This document shows positions 42,511 through 50,443 of a stretch of DNA of 64,000 bases, in pieces. This DNA is from UBA9611 sp965237595 (GTDB taxonomy: Bacteria; Chloroflexota; Dehalococcoidia; Lucifugimonadales; UBA3495): positions 62,001 to 126,000 of the forward strand of contig CBDEFY010000001.1 of the NCBI GenBank assembly GCA_965237595.1, given 5' to 3'. How positions within the stretch are numbered: the stretch's first letter is position 1; every line of letters starts with the position of its first letter. The notes beneath the pieces are model-generated. The model was not told the DNA's origin. It made no database searches and worked only from the letters and a program-made list of their open reading frames with translations. A program made the translations under genes and the position numbers.

Positions 42511-43365
42511 CTAACGCCCAGCAATCCGGCGTCCCTCGTCCAGACCTCTGGTGGTCTTCTCGGGGGACGTTATTATTATGCGGAACCCCTGTTCCAGGCG
42601 CATGGATACCTCTTCGGCGGTGCAGCCGGTGGCGCAGGGGACGCCGAATTCCTTGCAGGCTTCCACTATGGTCAGCAGATTGGCCTGCACGTCGGGGTGG
42701 TTGGCGTTGCCCTTGTGCCCCATGGCCACCGACATGTCTCCCGGCCCGGCCCAGATAGCGCCGATGCCCTTGACTTCCCGCAGGATGTCCCGCACGTTCT
42801 TCACGCCTTCCGGCTCTTCGATGATGCCCAACAACAGCATGTTTCCGTCGGGGTCCAAGGGCCAAAGGTCGGCCGCATCGTAGTATTCGGCAGGTGTCAG
42901 ACCCCAGTAGCGGGGGGCGATGCGGGCCCACCAGCCCCGTTCCCCCTCCGGCTGGAAGTCGGCCACGCCGGGCACCTGGGGATAGCGGGCGGCGACCACC
43001 GCGGCTTGGGCGTCCTCAACGTTGTTGAGATGGGGCAGCACCAGACCGTACACCCCGGCGTCCAAGGCCTGTTTGATGACCCACTGGTTGCGCTCCCGGA
43101 AGTTGGGCGGAACCCGGACGAAGGGCGCTGGGTCCGCTTGCAAGGACCCACTCCCGGCCACCTTTTTACGGTTCATCAGGAACTGGAGCATGGTCCGCAG
43201 GTCATTGAAGCTGAACCCCTGATGCTCCATCTCAACGATGACCATGTCGTAATCGGCGTCGCCGACGAAGGTCATGTCGTCCAGGTTGCCATTCCAGACC
43301 AACCCGGAACAGAACACCGTTTTATCCTGTTCCAATAAATCAATCACCTTATTGTAGCGGACCAT
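42511..43365 (-). CDS. HpcH/HpaI-family aldolase
   Basis: The 284-aa protein is a class II pyruvate-type aldolase/lyase of the HpcH/HpaI family: YDMVIVEMEHQGFSFNDLR near the start, APFVRVPPNFRERNQW, ALDAGVYGLVLPHLNNVEDA, IIEEPEGVKNVRDIL (metal Glu), and GIGAIWAGPGDMSVAMG (metal Asp). Members cleave 2-keto-4-hydroxy acids to pyruvate and an aldehyde. It has an additional loop with GWWARIAPRYWGLTPAEYY. AGGAGG precedes the ATG. It is transcribed toward hflC. Substrate unknown; link to aromatic breakdown is possible. Confidence 0.88.
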   Translation of the reverse strand: MVRYNKVIDLLEQDKTVFCSGLVWNGNLDDMTFVGDADYDMVIVEMEHQGFSFNDLRTMLQFLMNRKKVAGSGSLQADPAPFVRVPPNFRERNQWVIKQALDAGVYGLVLPHLNNVEDAQAAVVAARYPQVPGVADFQPEGERGWWARIAPRYWGLTPAEYYDAADLWPLDPDGNMLLLGIIEEPEGVKNVRDILREVKGIGAIWAGPGDMSVAMGHKGNANHPDVQANLLTIVEACKEFGVPCATGCTAEEVSMRLEQGFRIIITSPEKTTRGLDEGRRIAGR

Positions 43366-43535
43366 GGCTCCTCCTTAGGTTTACGATGGAATCCAACTGG
43401 GTGTGACATCGTTTGGGCGGGATTATGGTACGACCCGCCGAGTTTGTCCACCGGAGGCAGGTGCGGGCGCGTTGACTGGCGGGTCAAAATCAAGTAGTGT
43501 CACAGTTTGACTTTGCGGCTAGGAAGGAGGTCCAC

Positions 43536-44669
43536 ATGGATTTTGTCGACGAAGTAAGGACCCGCTCCGGGCGTTTCGCTGGAAGAGTGAAGCATTGGGA
43601 AAGTGAGCCGCCTACTGAGGAGGCAACCAAGACCTCGCTGATTTTGCCTTTCATTCAGATGCTTGGGTATGACATCTTCGACCCCACCGAAGTGGTCCCG
43701 AATTCACCGCCGACATTGGGATAAAGCGGGGCGAGAAGGTTGACTACGCCATAACGCAACGCGGCAAGCCGGCCATATTGATTGAGTGCAAAAAGTACGG
43801 CAGCAACCTTGCCGAAGATGCCGTCTCTCAGCTCGTCCGCTACTTCGGCGTCACCAACGCCCATTTCGGTATTCTTACCGACGGCATCAGCTACCGGCTT
43901 AGTCCGCCAAGCCTTCCGGGAGTTCATCGATGATCGGATCAACGACCAACCCAACGTCATGGACCCAAAGCCATTCTTCGAGTTCAACATGCTCAGTTGC
44001 TCCGACAAAGCAGTCGAAGAACTGAAACGTTTCACCTAAGGAAGAGTTTAACGTTGACGAAACTCTGGAAGCCGCTGCCGTTCTCAAGTACATCGAAGGG
44101 ATGAAGCAAGCGTTGGTCCGCCAGTTAAGTACCCCCGACGAAGAATTCAGCAGGAGGCTGACCAAACAGGTCTACTCCAAGCTCTTGACCCAAGTGGCTA
44201 GAGAACGATTTTCCCATTCTTCTCTGACCTTGCCACTCTCAAAAGTGCCCTGGCCAGGGACACTATCATCGATGGGCCGACCCCTGAAGTCGTTGCTCCA
44301 AAGGACACAGCCCAGCCAGTAGCCCTTGAAGTCACCACTACTGAAGAGGAGGTTCAAGGCTACGAACTGGTCAAGGCCATCGTCAGTGACGTTGTTGACT
44401 TAGATCGGGTATTCTTCCGAGATACCAAGAGCTATTCCATGGTCCTGCTTGATAACAACAACAGGAAGCCTATTCTCCGGCTGTACTTCAATTCCCTCCC
44501 CAACAAGCAGATTGGGTTGCCAGGGGAAGGACGAGACTCTTACGGTCGGAGGGAAACACCGGCTTACTCAATAGAATCCGTTGAGGAGATAACGGGCTAC
44601 GCCAACCAGATACGGGACGTAGTGAGACGCTACCTCAAAGAGGACGGTGACCCGAGAGAACTGGCGTAA
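43536..44669 (+). pseudogene. HsdR-like standalone nuclease gene, multiply frameshifted
   Basis: Starting at ATG 43536 (AGGAAGGAGG site), the coding signal jumps through frames. KTSLILPFIQMLGYDIFDPT is followed by EFTADIGIKRGEKVDYAI and PAILIECKKY (PD-(D/E)xK core, Asp/Glu-x-Lys). Then come QPNVMDPKPFFEF, EEFNVDETLEAAAVLKYIEG, and LVKAIVSDVVDLDRVFF to the stop at 44669. At least four frame changes occur (near 43697, 43900, 44038 and 44215). This is the N-terminal-domain family of type I restriction R subunits, existing as a standalone protein of about 360 aa. Two internal segments also appear exchanged; see findings. It is non-functional as sequenced. Confidence 0.75.
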
Positions 44670-44702
44670 AGAATAAGGATCAGGTGGACAACATTAGCAC
44701 CC

Positions 44703-44753
44703 GACTTTTGATTCAGACCGATGACTTTTGATTCAACCAGGACTTTTGGTGCA
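44703..44753. repeat. Three direct repeats GACTTTTGATTCA
   Basis: Copies at 44703-44715 and 44723-44735 are identical; a third (GACTTTTGGTGCA) is at 44741-44753. Spacing is 20 and 18 bases. The regular array resembles the multiple terminal repeats of IS21-type elements or a regulator binding array; no transposase is next to it. Confidence 0.5.
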
Positions 44754-44830
44754 AAGCCACTCGGAGTATAATAGTGCCGCCGGGTAGACCGCTCTGCCCG
44801 GCAATTCAATTCTGCAAAGGATCAAAGCAG

Positions 44831-45109
44831 ATGACGACACCCGGCCTAGCTGTTATACCGGGACATGACATGACTCGGATCCGGGCCGTGTGCCAACACC
44901 AGCGCGGTCTGATTTACGTGGTCCCCGCGCAGCGAAGTTGGGTCTGTGACCAAGAGCACCTCCCTGCCCACGCCCTGGCTGGGTTCTTTAGAGAGCTCAG
45001 CGCCCTGAAAAACCCAGAGGTCCAAGGTTTGATGCAGCAGTGGGGCATCTATTTCCGCGAACTGCCCATGGAACAGGAGGACGCGGAAGCAGGGGACGCA
45101 AAGGCCTAA
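44831..45109 (+). CDS. Hypothetical 92-aa protein
   Basis: The frame begins at ATG 44831 with AAAGGATC upstream (an open stretch extends to 44774). The product is MTTPGLAVIPGHDMTRI, then CQHQRGLIYVVP and SWVCDQEHLPAH, with two Cys and several His that might bind metal. No domain is recognised. It ends 94 bases before the stop of the convergent ftsH gene, with a terminator hairpin between. Confidence 0.45.
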   Translation: MTTPGLAVIPGHDMTRIRAVCQHQRGLIYVVPAQRSWVCDQEHLPAHALAGFFRELSALKNPEVQGLMQQWGIYFRELPMEQEDAEAGDAKA

Positions 45110-45130
45110 CCCAAAGTCCCGAAAAGTCTC

Positions 45131-45163
45131 AAGAAAAAGGAGCGGGTTTTAAACCCGCTCCTT
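45131..45163 (-). terminator. Terminator of ftsH
   Basis: A perfect 13-bp inverted repeat AAGGAGCGGGTTT / AAACCCGCTCCTT (45137-45163) is followed on the minus strand by TTTTTCTT. It lies 40 bases past the ftsH stop. Confidence 0.75.
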
Positions 45164-45202
45164 CGCTAGTTCCACTTCTGCCCGGGTATCAGCCGCGGCC
45201 AG

Positions 45203-47182
45203 TTAACTTTCCACTTCACCGGAGGTCGACGGCAGTGTTGGCGCTGGCCGGGGCACCGTCGGCTGCAGGTGGGCCGGCGGGTTGGCGGGGCTGTACGATG
45301 GTGGCGTCTCCGGTGGTACAGCGGGGGTGGCCGGTTCGGTGCCAGGCTCCTCGTCGGTGTTGAACAGCCGGTTCATAGCCTCGCCCGACACCGTCTCGTA
45401 TTCAATCAGGTATTCGGCCAGCCTGACCAGCTTGGGCTTGTGGGTAATAAGCAACCCCTCGGCTTCGGTGTAAGCCGAAACAATCAAAGCCTTTACCTCT
45501 TCGTCAATCTCTTCGGCAACTTTATCGCCGTAGTCCCGTTCCTCGCTAATTTCCCGGCCCAGGAACACCATTTCCTGTACCTTGCCGAAGGTCCGGGGTC
45601 CCAGGGACTCGCTCATTCCGTATCGCTTAATCATGCCCAAAGCAATTTTGGTGGCTTGTTCCAAATCATTACTGGCGCCGGTGGTCACCTCGTCAAATAT
45701 GATTTGCTCCGCGACCCGTCCGCCCATGGTGACCGCCATCCTGTCGCTGAACTGGTTCTTGGTCCACAGGTACCGGTCCTCTTCCGGAATCAATGAGGTA
45801 TGGCCGCCCATCGAGCCCCGGGCGACGATTGAAATCTTGTGGACCCGGTCGGCGTTGGGCAGGCACCAGGCCACCAGGGCATGGCCCGCTTCGTGGTAGG
45901 CCGTCATCTCTTTTTCCCTGGGGTTTATCACTCGGGTCTTACGCTGGGGTCCGGCGATAATCCGGTCCACGGCCTCTTCAAACTCGGTCATGAAGATGGA
46001 CTTCTTGTTGGCTCTCGCCGCCATGATGGCAGCTTCATTTATCAGGTTCGAAAGGTCGGCGCCGCTGAATCCAGGAGTCTCCTTGGCCACTGTATCCAAC
46101 GTGACTTCCGGAGCCAGGGGTTTCCCTGCGGCGTGGACCTTCAGAATGGCCTTGCGGCCTTCAATGTCGGGCAGGTCCAAGGTCACCCGGCGGTCAAAGC
46201 GTCCGGGCCGCAGCAAGGCCGGGTCCAGGATGTCTGGGCGGTTGGTGGCGGCTATCACAATGATGTTCGTGTTGGTCTCGAAGCCATCCATCTCAACCAG
46301 GATCTGGTTCAGGGTCTGTTCCCGCTCGTCGTGTCCGCCGCCGAGACCGGCGCCCCGGTGGCGGCCTACCGCGTCAATCTCGTCCACGAAGACGATACAA
46401 GGGGCGTTACGCTTGGCTTGCTCGAACAAGTCTCGGACCCGCGCCGCACCGACGCCCACAAACATCTCGACGAACTCGGAACCGCTTATGTGGAAGAAGG
46501 GCACGCCGGCTTCTCCGGCCACGGCCCTGGCCATCAGGGTCTTACCGGTGCCGGGCTGGCCGACCAACAGGACGCCTTTGGGGATGCGGGCTCCCAAGGA
46601 AAGGAACCGCTCGGGGAATTTGAGGAACTCAACCACTTCCTGGAGTTCCTCTTTGGCCTCATCCACTCCCGCCACATCGGCGAACGACACCGTGGGCTTG
46701 TTGAAAGGCATCATCCGGGCGCGGCTGCGCCCGAAACTCATGGTCTGGTTGTTGCTGCCTTGGGCCTGGCGCATCATGAACAGAATCAGTCCGCCGAAGA
46801 AAATCAAGGGCAGAAAGTTCAGCATCAGCCCGAAGAAGCTGCTGAGGCCGCTGGAGCCTTTGAATGTCACCTGCACGCCGGTGGGTGGCCCTATCTCTAC
46901 ACCGCTCTCCACCAGTAGGCTTATTACGTCTGTGTCACGGCCGATGCGGCTGGTGAACCGGTCGTTACTGGCCGTGCTGGAGCCCCTGGGGAAAACGGTA
47001 AGCTTTCGGCCGTCGACAACGATCTCCCGGATATCGTTGTTCTTGGCCATGGCCACCACCGTGGTTAGCGGCTCTTCACTGCGGGCTCCGAAGCTGGGCA
47101 ACAAAGTGTAGAAGATTACAATCACCCCGATGATGATCATCAGGTACACGAAACTGTTGCGAAGCCACCGGTTATTACCCAT
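45203..47182 (-). CDS. ftsH: ATP-dependent zinc metalloprotease FtsH
   Basis: This 659-aa membrane protease has two transmembrane segments (about 13-31 and 118-138) around a small exported domain. Its AAA ATPase has Walker A GQPGTGKT (208-215) and Walker B IVFVDE (263-268), and the metalloprotease domain has HEAGH (430-434). The C-terminal tail is Pro/Thr-rich (TEPATPAVPPETPPSYSPAN). It degrades membrane and unfolded cytoplasmic proteins and is regulated by HflK/HflC, whose genes are 3 kb upstream on the other strand. I start at ATG 47182; a GTG two codons earlier is the alternative. All motifs are intact. Confidence 0.97.
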   Translation of the reverse strand: MGNNRWLRNSFVYLMIIIGVIVIFYTLLPSFGARSEEPLTTVVAMAKNNDIREIVVDGRKLTVFPRGSSTASNDRFTSRIGRDTDVISLLVESGVEIGPPTGVQVTFKGSSGLSSFFGLMLNFLPLIFFGGLILFMMRQAQGSNNQTMSFGRSRARMMPFNKPTVSFADVAGVDEAKEELQEVVEFLKFPERFLSLGARIPKGVLLVGQPGTGKTLMARAVAGEAGVPFFHISGSEFVEMFVGVGAARVRDLFEQAKRNAPCIVFVDEIDAVGRHRGAGLGGGHDEREQTLNQILVEMDGFETNTNIIVIAATNRPDILDPALLRPGRFDRRVTLDLPDIEGRKAILKVHAAGKPLAPEVTLDTVAKETPGFSGADLSNLINEAAIMAARANKKSIFMTEFEEAVDRIIAGPQRKTRVINPREKEMTAYHEAGHALVAWCLPNADRVHKISIVARGSMGGHTSLIPEEDRYLWTKNQFSDRMAVTMGGRVAEQIIFDEVTTGASNDLEQATKIALGMIKRYGMSESLGPRTFGKVQEMVFLGREISEERDYGDKVAEEIDEEVKALIVSAYTEAEGLLITHKPKLVRLAEYLIEYETVSGEAMNRLFNTDEEPGTEPATPAVPPETPPSYSPANPPAHLQPTVPRPAPTLPSTSGEVES

Positions 47183-47188
47183 GTTCAC

Positions 47189-47540
47189 CCCTAACTCGCT
47201 TCTTTCCCAACCCTACGGGTCCACCAACCCTATATTATGGGAGCGAGCCTAAAAATGCAAAGTCGCCACGCCCATTCCCGGCGGAATTCCCTGGGTGATT
47301 GACGGCCAATGTCAGGCCCTTCTTTATTATAGATGCTCCGCGGAATTGGGGGATGCGAATCCGCTAATCTTATTATAGAATCCACCTAGCACGGGATAGC
47401 CTCGAATCCATATTTACTAATACGCATCGAAAAAGGGTATTGATCGACGACCACCCGGTTGTCCCCACGCGGTTGCCCTATAGATATTTTAGCGACAAAT
47501 GGTCGATTTGACTTAAAAATACTTAAGTAAGGGGGGAATC
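47189..47540. other. Divergent intergenic region with -10 candidates for ftsH
   Basis: This 352-base control region lies between divergent ftsH and the sulfurtransferase gene. On the minus strand two exact TATAAT hexamers occur (47331-47326 and 47377-47372), both within longer TATAATAA sequences. No matching -35 is clear. No coding frame is convincing. Confidence 0.5.
47372..47377 (-). promoter_or_regulatory. Candidate -10 element of ftsH promoter
   Basis: TATAAT on the minus strand, 190 bases before ftsH; a second copy lies at 47326-47331, 144 bases before. The pair could be tandem promoters. A clear -35 is lacking. Confidence 0.35.
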
Positions 47541-48383
47541 ATGGCAGACTACGCCCATCCCGAATCACTGGTAACCACAGATTGGGTGGCCGAAAACGGC
47601 ACCGACGCCAATGTTCGTTTGGTGGAGGTGGACGTCGACACATCTTCCTACGACAAAGGCCATATCAGAGGAGCAGTGGGCTGGAACTGGCAGTCTCAGC
47701 TCCAACAGGCGGTCCGCCGCGACTTGGTCAGCAAGGAAGACCTAGAGAAGCTGCTCGGCTCAGCGGGAATTGATAATAACACCACGGTTATCCTCTATGG
47801 TGACAACAACAACTGGTTCGCCGCTTGGGCCTTCTGGCAGCTGAAGTACTATGGCCACGGAGAAGTAAAGTTGATGAACGGCGGTCGGGCTAAGTGGGAG
47901 GCCGAGGGCAAACCCCTTACCAGCGACGCGGCCAACCCCGGCTCCAAGACCTACCAAGCCAAGGCCCCCAACGAGAATATCAGGGCCTACCGCGACCAAG
48001 TGTTGAGCAAGGTCAACTCAGGTAGCGTCTCATTGGTCGATGTCCGGGCTCCCGCCGAGTACAGCGGAGAGCTTCTGGCGCCCGAGAACCTGCCCCAGGA
48101 AGGCGCCCAGCGCGGCGGGCACATCCCGGGCGCGGCCAACATCCCGTGGGGACAGGCCGTGGCCGAAGACGGGTCTTTCAAGTCGGCCGATGAACTACAG
48201 GCCCTCTACGACGGCAAGGGCATCGACGGCGGCAAGGAGACCATCGCCTACTGCCGGATCGGCGAGCGCTCGTCTCACACCTGGTTCGTCCTTACCCAGC
48301 TATTGGGACACCAGAACGTCCGCAACTACGACGGCTCTTGGACCGAATGGGGCAGCATCGTGGGAGCGCCCATCGAGAAGTAA
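47541..48383 (+). CDS. Two-domain thiosulfate/3-mercaptopyruvate sulfurtransferase (rhodanese)
   Basis: The 280-aa protein has two rhodanese domains. The N-terminal (about 1-140) is inactive and has WNWQSQLQQAVRRD. The C-terminal domain has the active Cys in YCRIGERSSHTWFVL (about residue 238), the loop of thiosulfate sulfurtransferases (CRxGxR). It transfers sulfur from thiosulfate to cyanide or thiols and supports sulfur handling in the cytoplasm. GGGGGGAA precedes the ATG. A strong terminator follows, so it is probably a single-gene unit divergent from ftsH. Confidence 0.93.
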   Translation: MADYAHPESLVTTDWVAENGTDANVRLVEVDVDTSSYDKGHIRGAVGWNWQSQLQQAVRRDLVSKEDLEKLLGSAGIDNNTTVILYGDNNNWFAAWAFWQLKYYGHGEVKLMNGGRAKWEAEGKPLTSDAANPGSKTYQAKAPNENIRAYRDQVLSKVNSGSVSLVDVRAPAEYSGELLAPENLPQEGAQRGGHIPGAANIPWGQAVAEDGSFKSADELQALYDGKGIDGGKETIAYCRIGERSSHTWFVLTQLLGHQNVRNYDGSWTEWGSIVGAPIEK

Positions 48384-48421
48384 CCACGGCGACTCCGCCA
48401 AGACCGGATCCCGGAAACACT

Positions 48422-48455
48422 AGAAGGGCTGCAAAACCGCAGCCCTTCTTTTTTA
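48422..48455 (+). terminator. Terminator after sulfurtransferase gene
   Basis: An 11-bp perfect stem AGAAGGGCTGC / GCAGCCCTTCT with a six-base loop is followed by TTTTTT. It lies about 40 bases after the stop. Confidence 0.9.
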
Positions 48456-48480
48456 TGCGCGTTGTTGCGCCCATACCGAT

Positions 48481-48522
48481 GTCATTCTGACCCCGACCGC
48501 AGTCGGGGGAAGAATCTCGTTG
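48481..48522. repeat. GTCATTC-type hairpin repeat
   Basis: GTCATTCTGA, then a CCCCGAC-CGCA-GTCGGGG stem, then AAGAATCTCGTTG. The same GTCATTC...hairpin...ATCTCGTTG frame occurs at 17889, so it is a dispersed intergenic repeat. Confidence 0.65.
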
Positions 48523-48838
48523 TTATTGGGACAACACTTTTCAGGAACCAGGGGACCCTTGATGAGCCCGGAGCTTGTGACTTTATCGCGAAATTGCCGA
48601 ATTTGAGTCTCAATATAGTTTTGTAATTAGTCTCAATAAGGCCACCTTGGGGAATAAAATCACAACCCCAGCGGGTCCGTCGTTCCCGATGGTGGATTTC
48701 TCCGGAGCCGTTTGCAGGAGACGACCTAAAAACTCCGGCCCAAAGCTGCGGAGATTTAACAAACATTTAACAACTACGAAAATTATCTGTAACAAATAAA
48801 AGGCAAACTGAGCCAACACTAACGGGGAGAAGCGACAG
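48523..48838. other. Intergenic region, nothing identified
   Basis: This AT-richer stretch of 316 bases between the hairpin repeat and the 27-aa ORF shows no convincing coding or structural element. Confidence 0.4.
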
Positions 48839-48922
48839 ATGATCGCACTGGTAGCAGCGGAAGCTTTTGTAGGACTGTTCGGGATGTGGGTGGTTCTTCC
48901 TCGGTTGTTTCTCCACAAGTAA
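48839..48922 (+). CDS. Predicted 27-aa single-span membrane microprotein
   Basis: The ATG at 48839 is preceded by GGGGAGA at suitable distance and the frame ends at TAA 48920-48922. The peptide is one hydrophobic helix (IALVAAEAFVGLFGMWVVL) with a basic end (PRLFLHK), as expected for a small membrane peptide with a cytoplasmic tail. It lies 138 bases upstream of the ammonium transporter gene and is separated from it by a strong hairpin. Nothing is known about it; it may be an accessory peptide or a leader. Chance ORFs of this size are common, but the ribosome-binding site and the composition argue for a real one. Confidence 0.45.
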   Translation: MIALVAAEAFVGLFGMWVVLPRLFLHK

Positions 48923-48984
48923 CCTGTAATTCATCCGCGCGGGGCGGGTCTTGGCCGGGCATCCGCGCTCAAAAAGGTTAGGCC

Positions 48985-49028
48985 AAACAATCCATGCTAG
49001 TCGAAAGGCGCAACAGCATGGATTGTTT
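48985..49028 (+). promoter_or_regulatory. 14-bp hairpin between microprotein and amt
   Basis: AAACAATCCATGCT (48985-48998) pairs perfectly with AGCATGGATTGTTT (49015-49028) around a 16-base loop, 33 bases before the amt start codon. There is no T-run, so attenuation or mRNA-stability control of amt, or a repressor operator, is more likely than termination. Confidence 0.5.
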
Positions 49029-49060
49029 AACGTCTAAATAAAAACGACGGCGGTGTAGGA

Positions 49061-50272
49061 ATGATTGATTCAGGAGATACGGCATGGGTCCTGGCGGCAT
49101 CAGCCCTAGTGTTGCTGATGACGCCGGGATTGGCCTTTTTTTATGGCGGCCTGGTCCGCAGGAAAAACATAGTTTCGACCATCATGTACAGCTTCGTGAC
49201 CATCGGGCTGGTGGGGATAGTGTGGGTCCTCTGGGGCTACAGCCTGGCCTTTGGGCCCGATCTCGGCGGGTTCGTCGGCAACCTGGAGTGGTTCGGCTTG
49301 AAAGATGTTGCTGCCGACAGTCCTGGCCCATACTCGGACACGATACCCCATCAGGCATTCATGATCTTCCAGGCCATGTTTGCCATCATCACCCCGGCGC
49401 TGGTCACGGGCGCATTCGCCGAACGGATGAAGTTCAGCGCACTGTGCGTGTTCATAGTGTTGTGGGTGAGCATCGTATACGCCCCGCTGGCCCACTGGGT
49501 CTGGGGCGGCGGCTGGTTGGGTGAGTTAGGCGCCTTGGATTTCGCCGGCGGTACCGTGGTCCATATCAGCGCCGGCGCCGGAGCGCTGGCCGCGGCCTTG
49601 GTCATCGGCCGCAGGATCGGGTTCCTCGAACAGCCAATGGGACCGGCCAACGTGCCAATGGTAGTTCTAGGCGCCGCCCTGCTCTGGTTCGGCTGGTTCG
49701 GATTCAACGCCGGGAGCAGCCTCGCCGCCGACGGTGTGGCCACCAACGCCTTTGTGGTGACTAACACGGCAGCCGCGGCCGCCATGATTGCCTGGCTGAT
49801 TATGTCCTGGCTGATTGATAAGAAGCCCAGCGCGGTCGGCGCTGCTTCCGGCGTGGTGGCGGGCCTGGTGGCCATCACCCCAGCCGCCGGATTCGTCGGG
49901 CCGATGCCCGCTCTGGTCATTGGTTTGGGCGCGGGTGTCTTCTGCTACAGCATGGTAAAACTGCTGCTACGCCTCAAGGTTGACGACGCTTTGGCCGTCT
50001 TCGGCGTCCACGGCATCGGAGGCGCCTGGGGCGCATTGGCCACCGGCCTCTTCGTGGGCATAGGCTTCGCGGCTCTTGGCGCTGGCGTAAGCCGCGGCGA
50101 GCAGATAGTTTACCAGTTGACTGGTATCGGCGCTTCCTTCGGCTGGTCCTTCGTAGTCACCGGGGCCATCATGCTGGCCCTCAAGTACACCATCGGCATC
50201 AAAGCTGATGAGCAGAGCGAGGGCGCAGGCCTGGATATTTCCGAGCACGGCGAACCTGCCTTCGAACTGTAG
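49061..50272 (+). CDS. amt: Ammonium transporter
   Basis: This 403-aa protein has about eleven transmembrane helices. The start MIDSGDTAWVLAASALVLLMTPGLAFFYGG is typical. The twin-His pore is seen in VVHISAGAGALAAALV and FGVHGIGGAWGALATGLF. Phe and Trp residues of the gate appear in FYGGLVRRKNI and WVWGGGW. It carries ammonia across the cytoplasmic membrane. A GlnK-type PII protein gene does not follow, unusual since amt is usually next to glnK. glnA lies 170 bases downstream on the same strand, giving a nitrogen-assimilation pair. Confidence 0.95.
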   Translation: MIDSGDTAWVLAASALVLLMTPGLAFFYGGLVRRKNIVSTIMYSFVTIGLVGIVWVLWGYSLAFGPDLGGFVGNLEWFGLKDVAADSPGPYSDTIPHQAFMIFQAMFAIITPALVTGAFAERMKFSALCVFIVLWVSIVYAPLAHWVWGGGWLGELGALDFAGGTVVHISAGAGALAAALVIGRRIGFLEQPMGPANVPMVVLGAALLWFGWFGFNAGSSLAADGVATNAFVVTNTAAAAAMIAWLIMSWLIDKKPSAVGAASGVVAGLVAITPAAGFVGPMPALVIGLGAGVFCYSMVKLLLRLKVDDALAVFGVHGIGGAWGALATGLFVGIGFAALGAGVSRGEQIVYQLTGIGASFGWSFVVTGAIMLALKYTIGIKADEQSEGAGLDISEHGEPAFEL

Positions 50273-50443
50273 ACGTCTGGGTGATCGCCAAGGGGATTTG
50301 CAGATGGGCAGGGCTGTCGCTTTAGGCTGGCCCTGCCGGTCGGTGTCTTGGGCCTGTCGTAAGGCGAGGGAGAACGGTGCGGTGGTAAAGCCGGTATACT
50401 TAATACGTTAAACCGGTCACGGAACCGGTCTTGGAGGACTAGC

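Noticed and set aside
45839..47111. Two long frames antisense to ftsH
   Set aside because: They mirror the ATPase and protease domains of ftsH; no start signals or domains of their own.
48839..48922. KdpF as identity of the 27-aa ORF
   Set aside because: Size and hydrophobicity would fit KdpF, but no kdpA, kdpB or kdpC follows; the next gene is an ammonium transporter.
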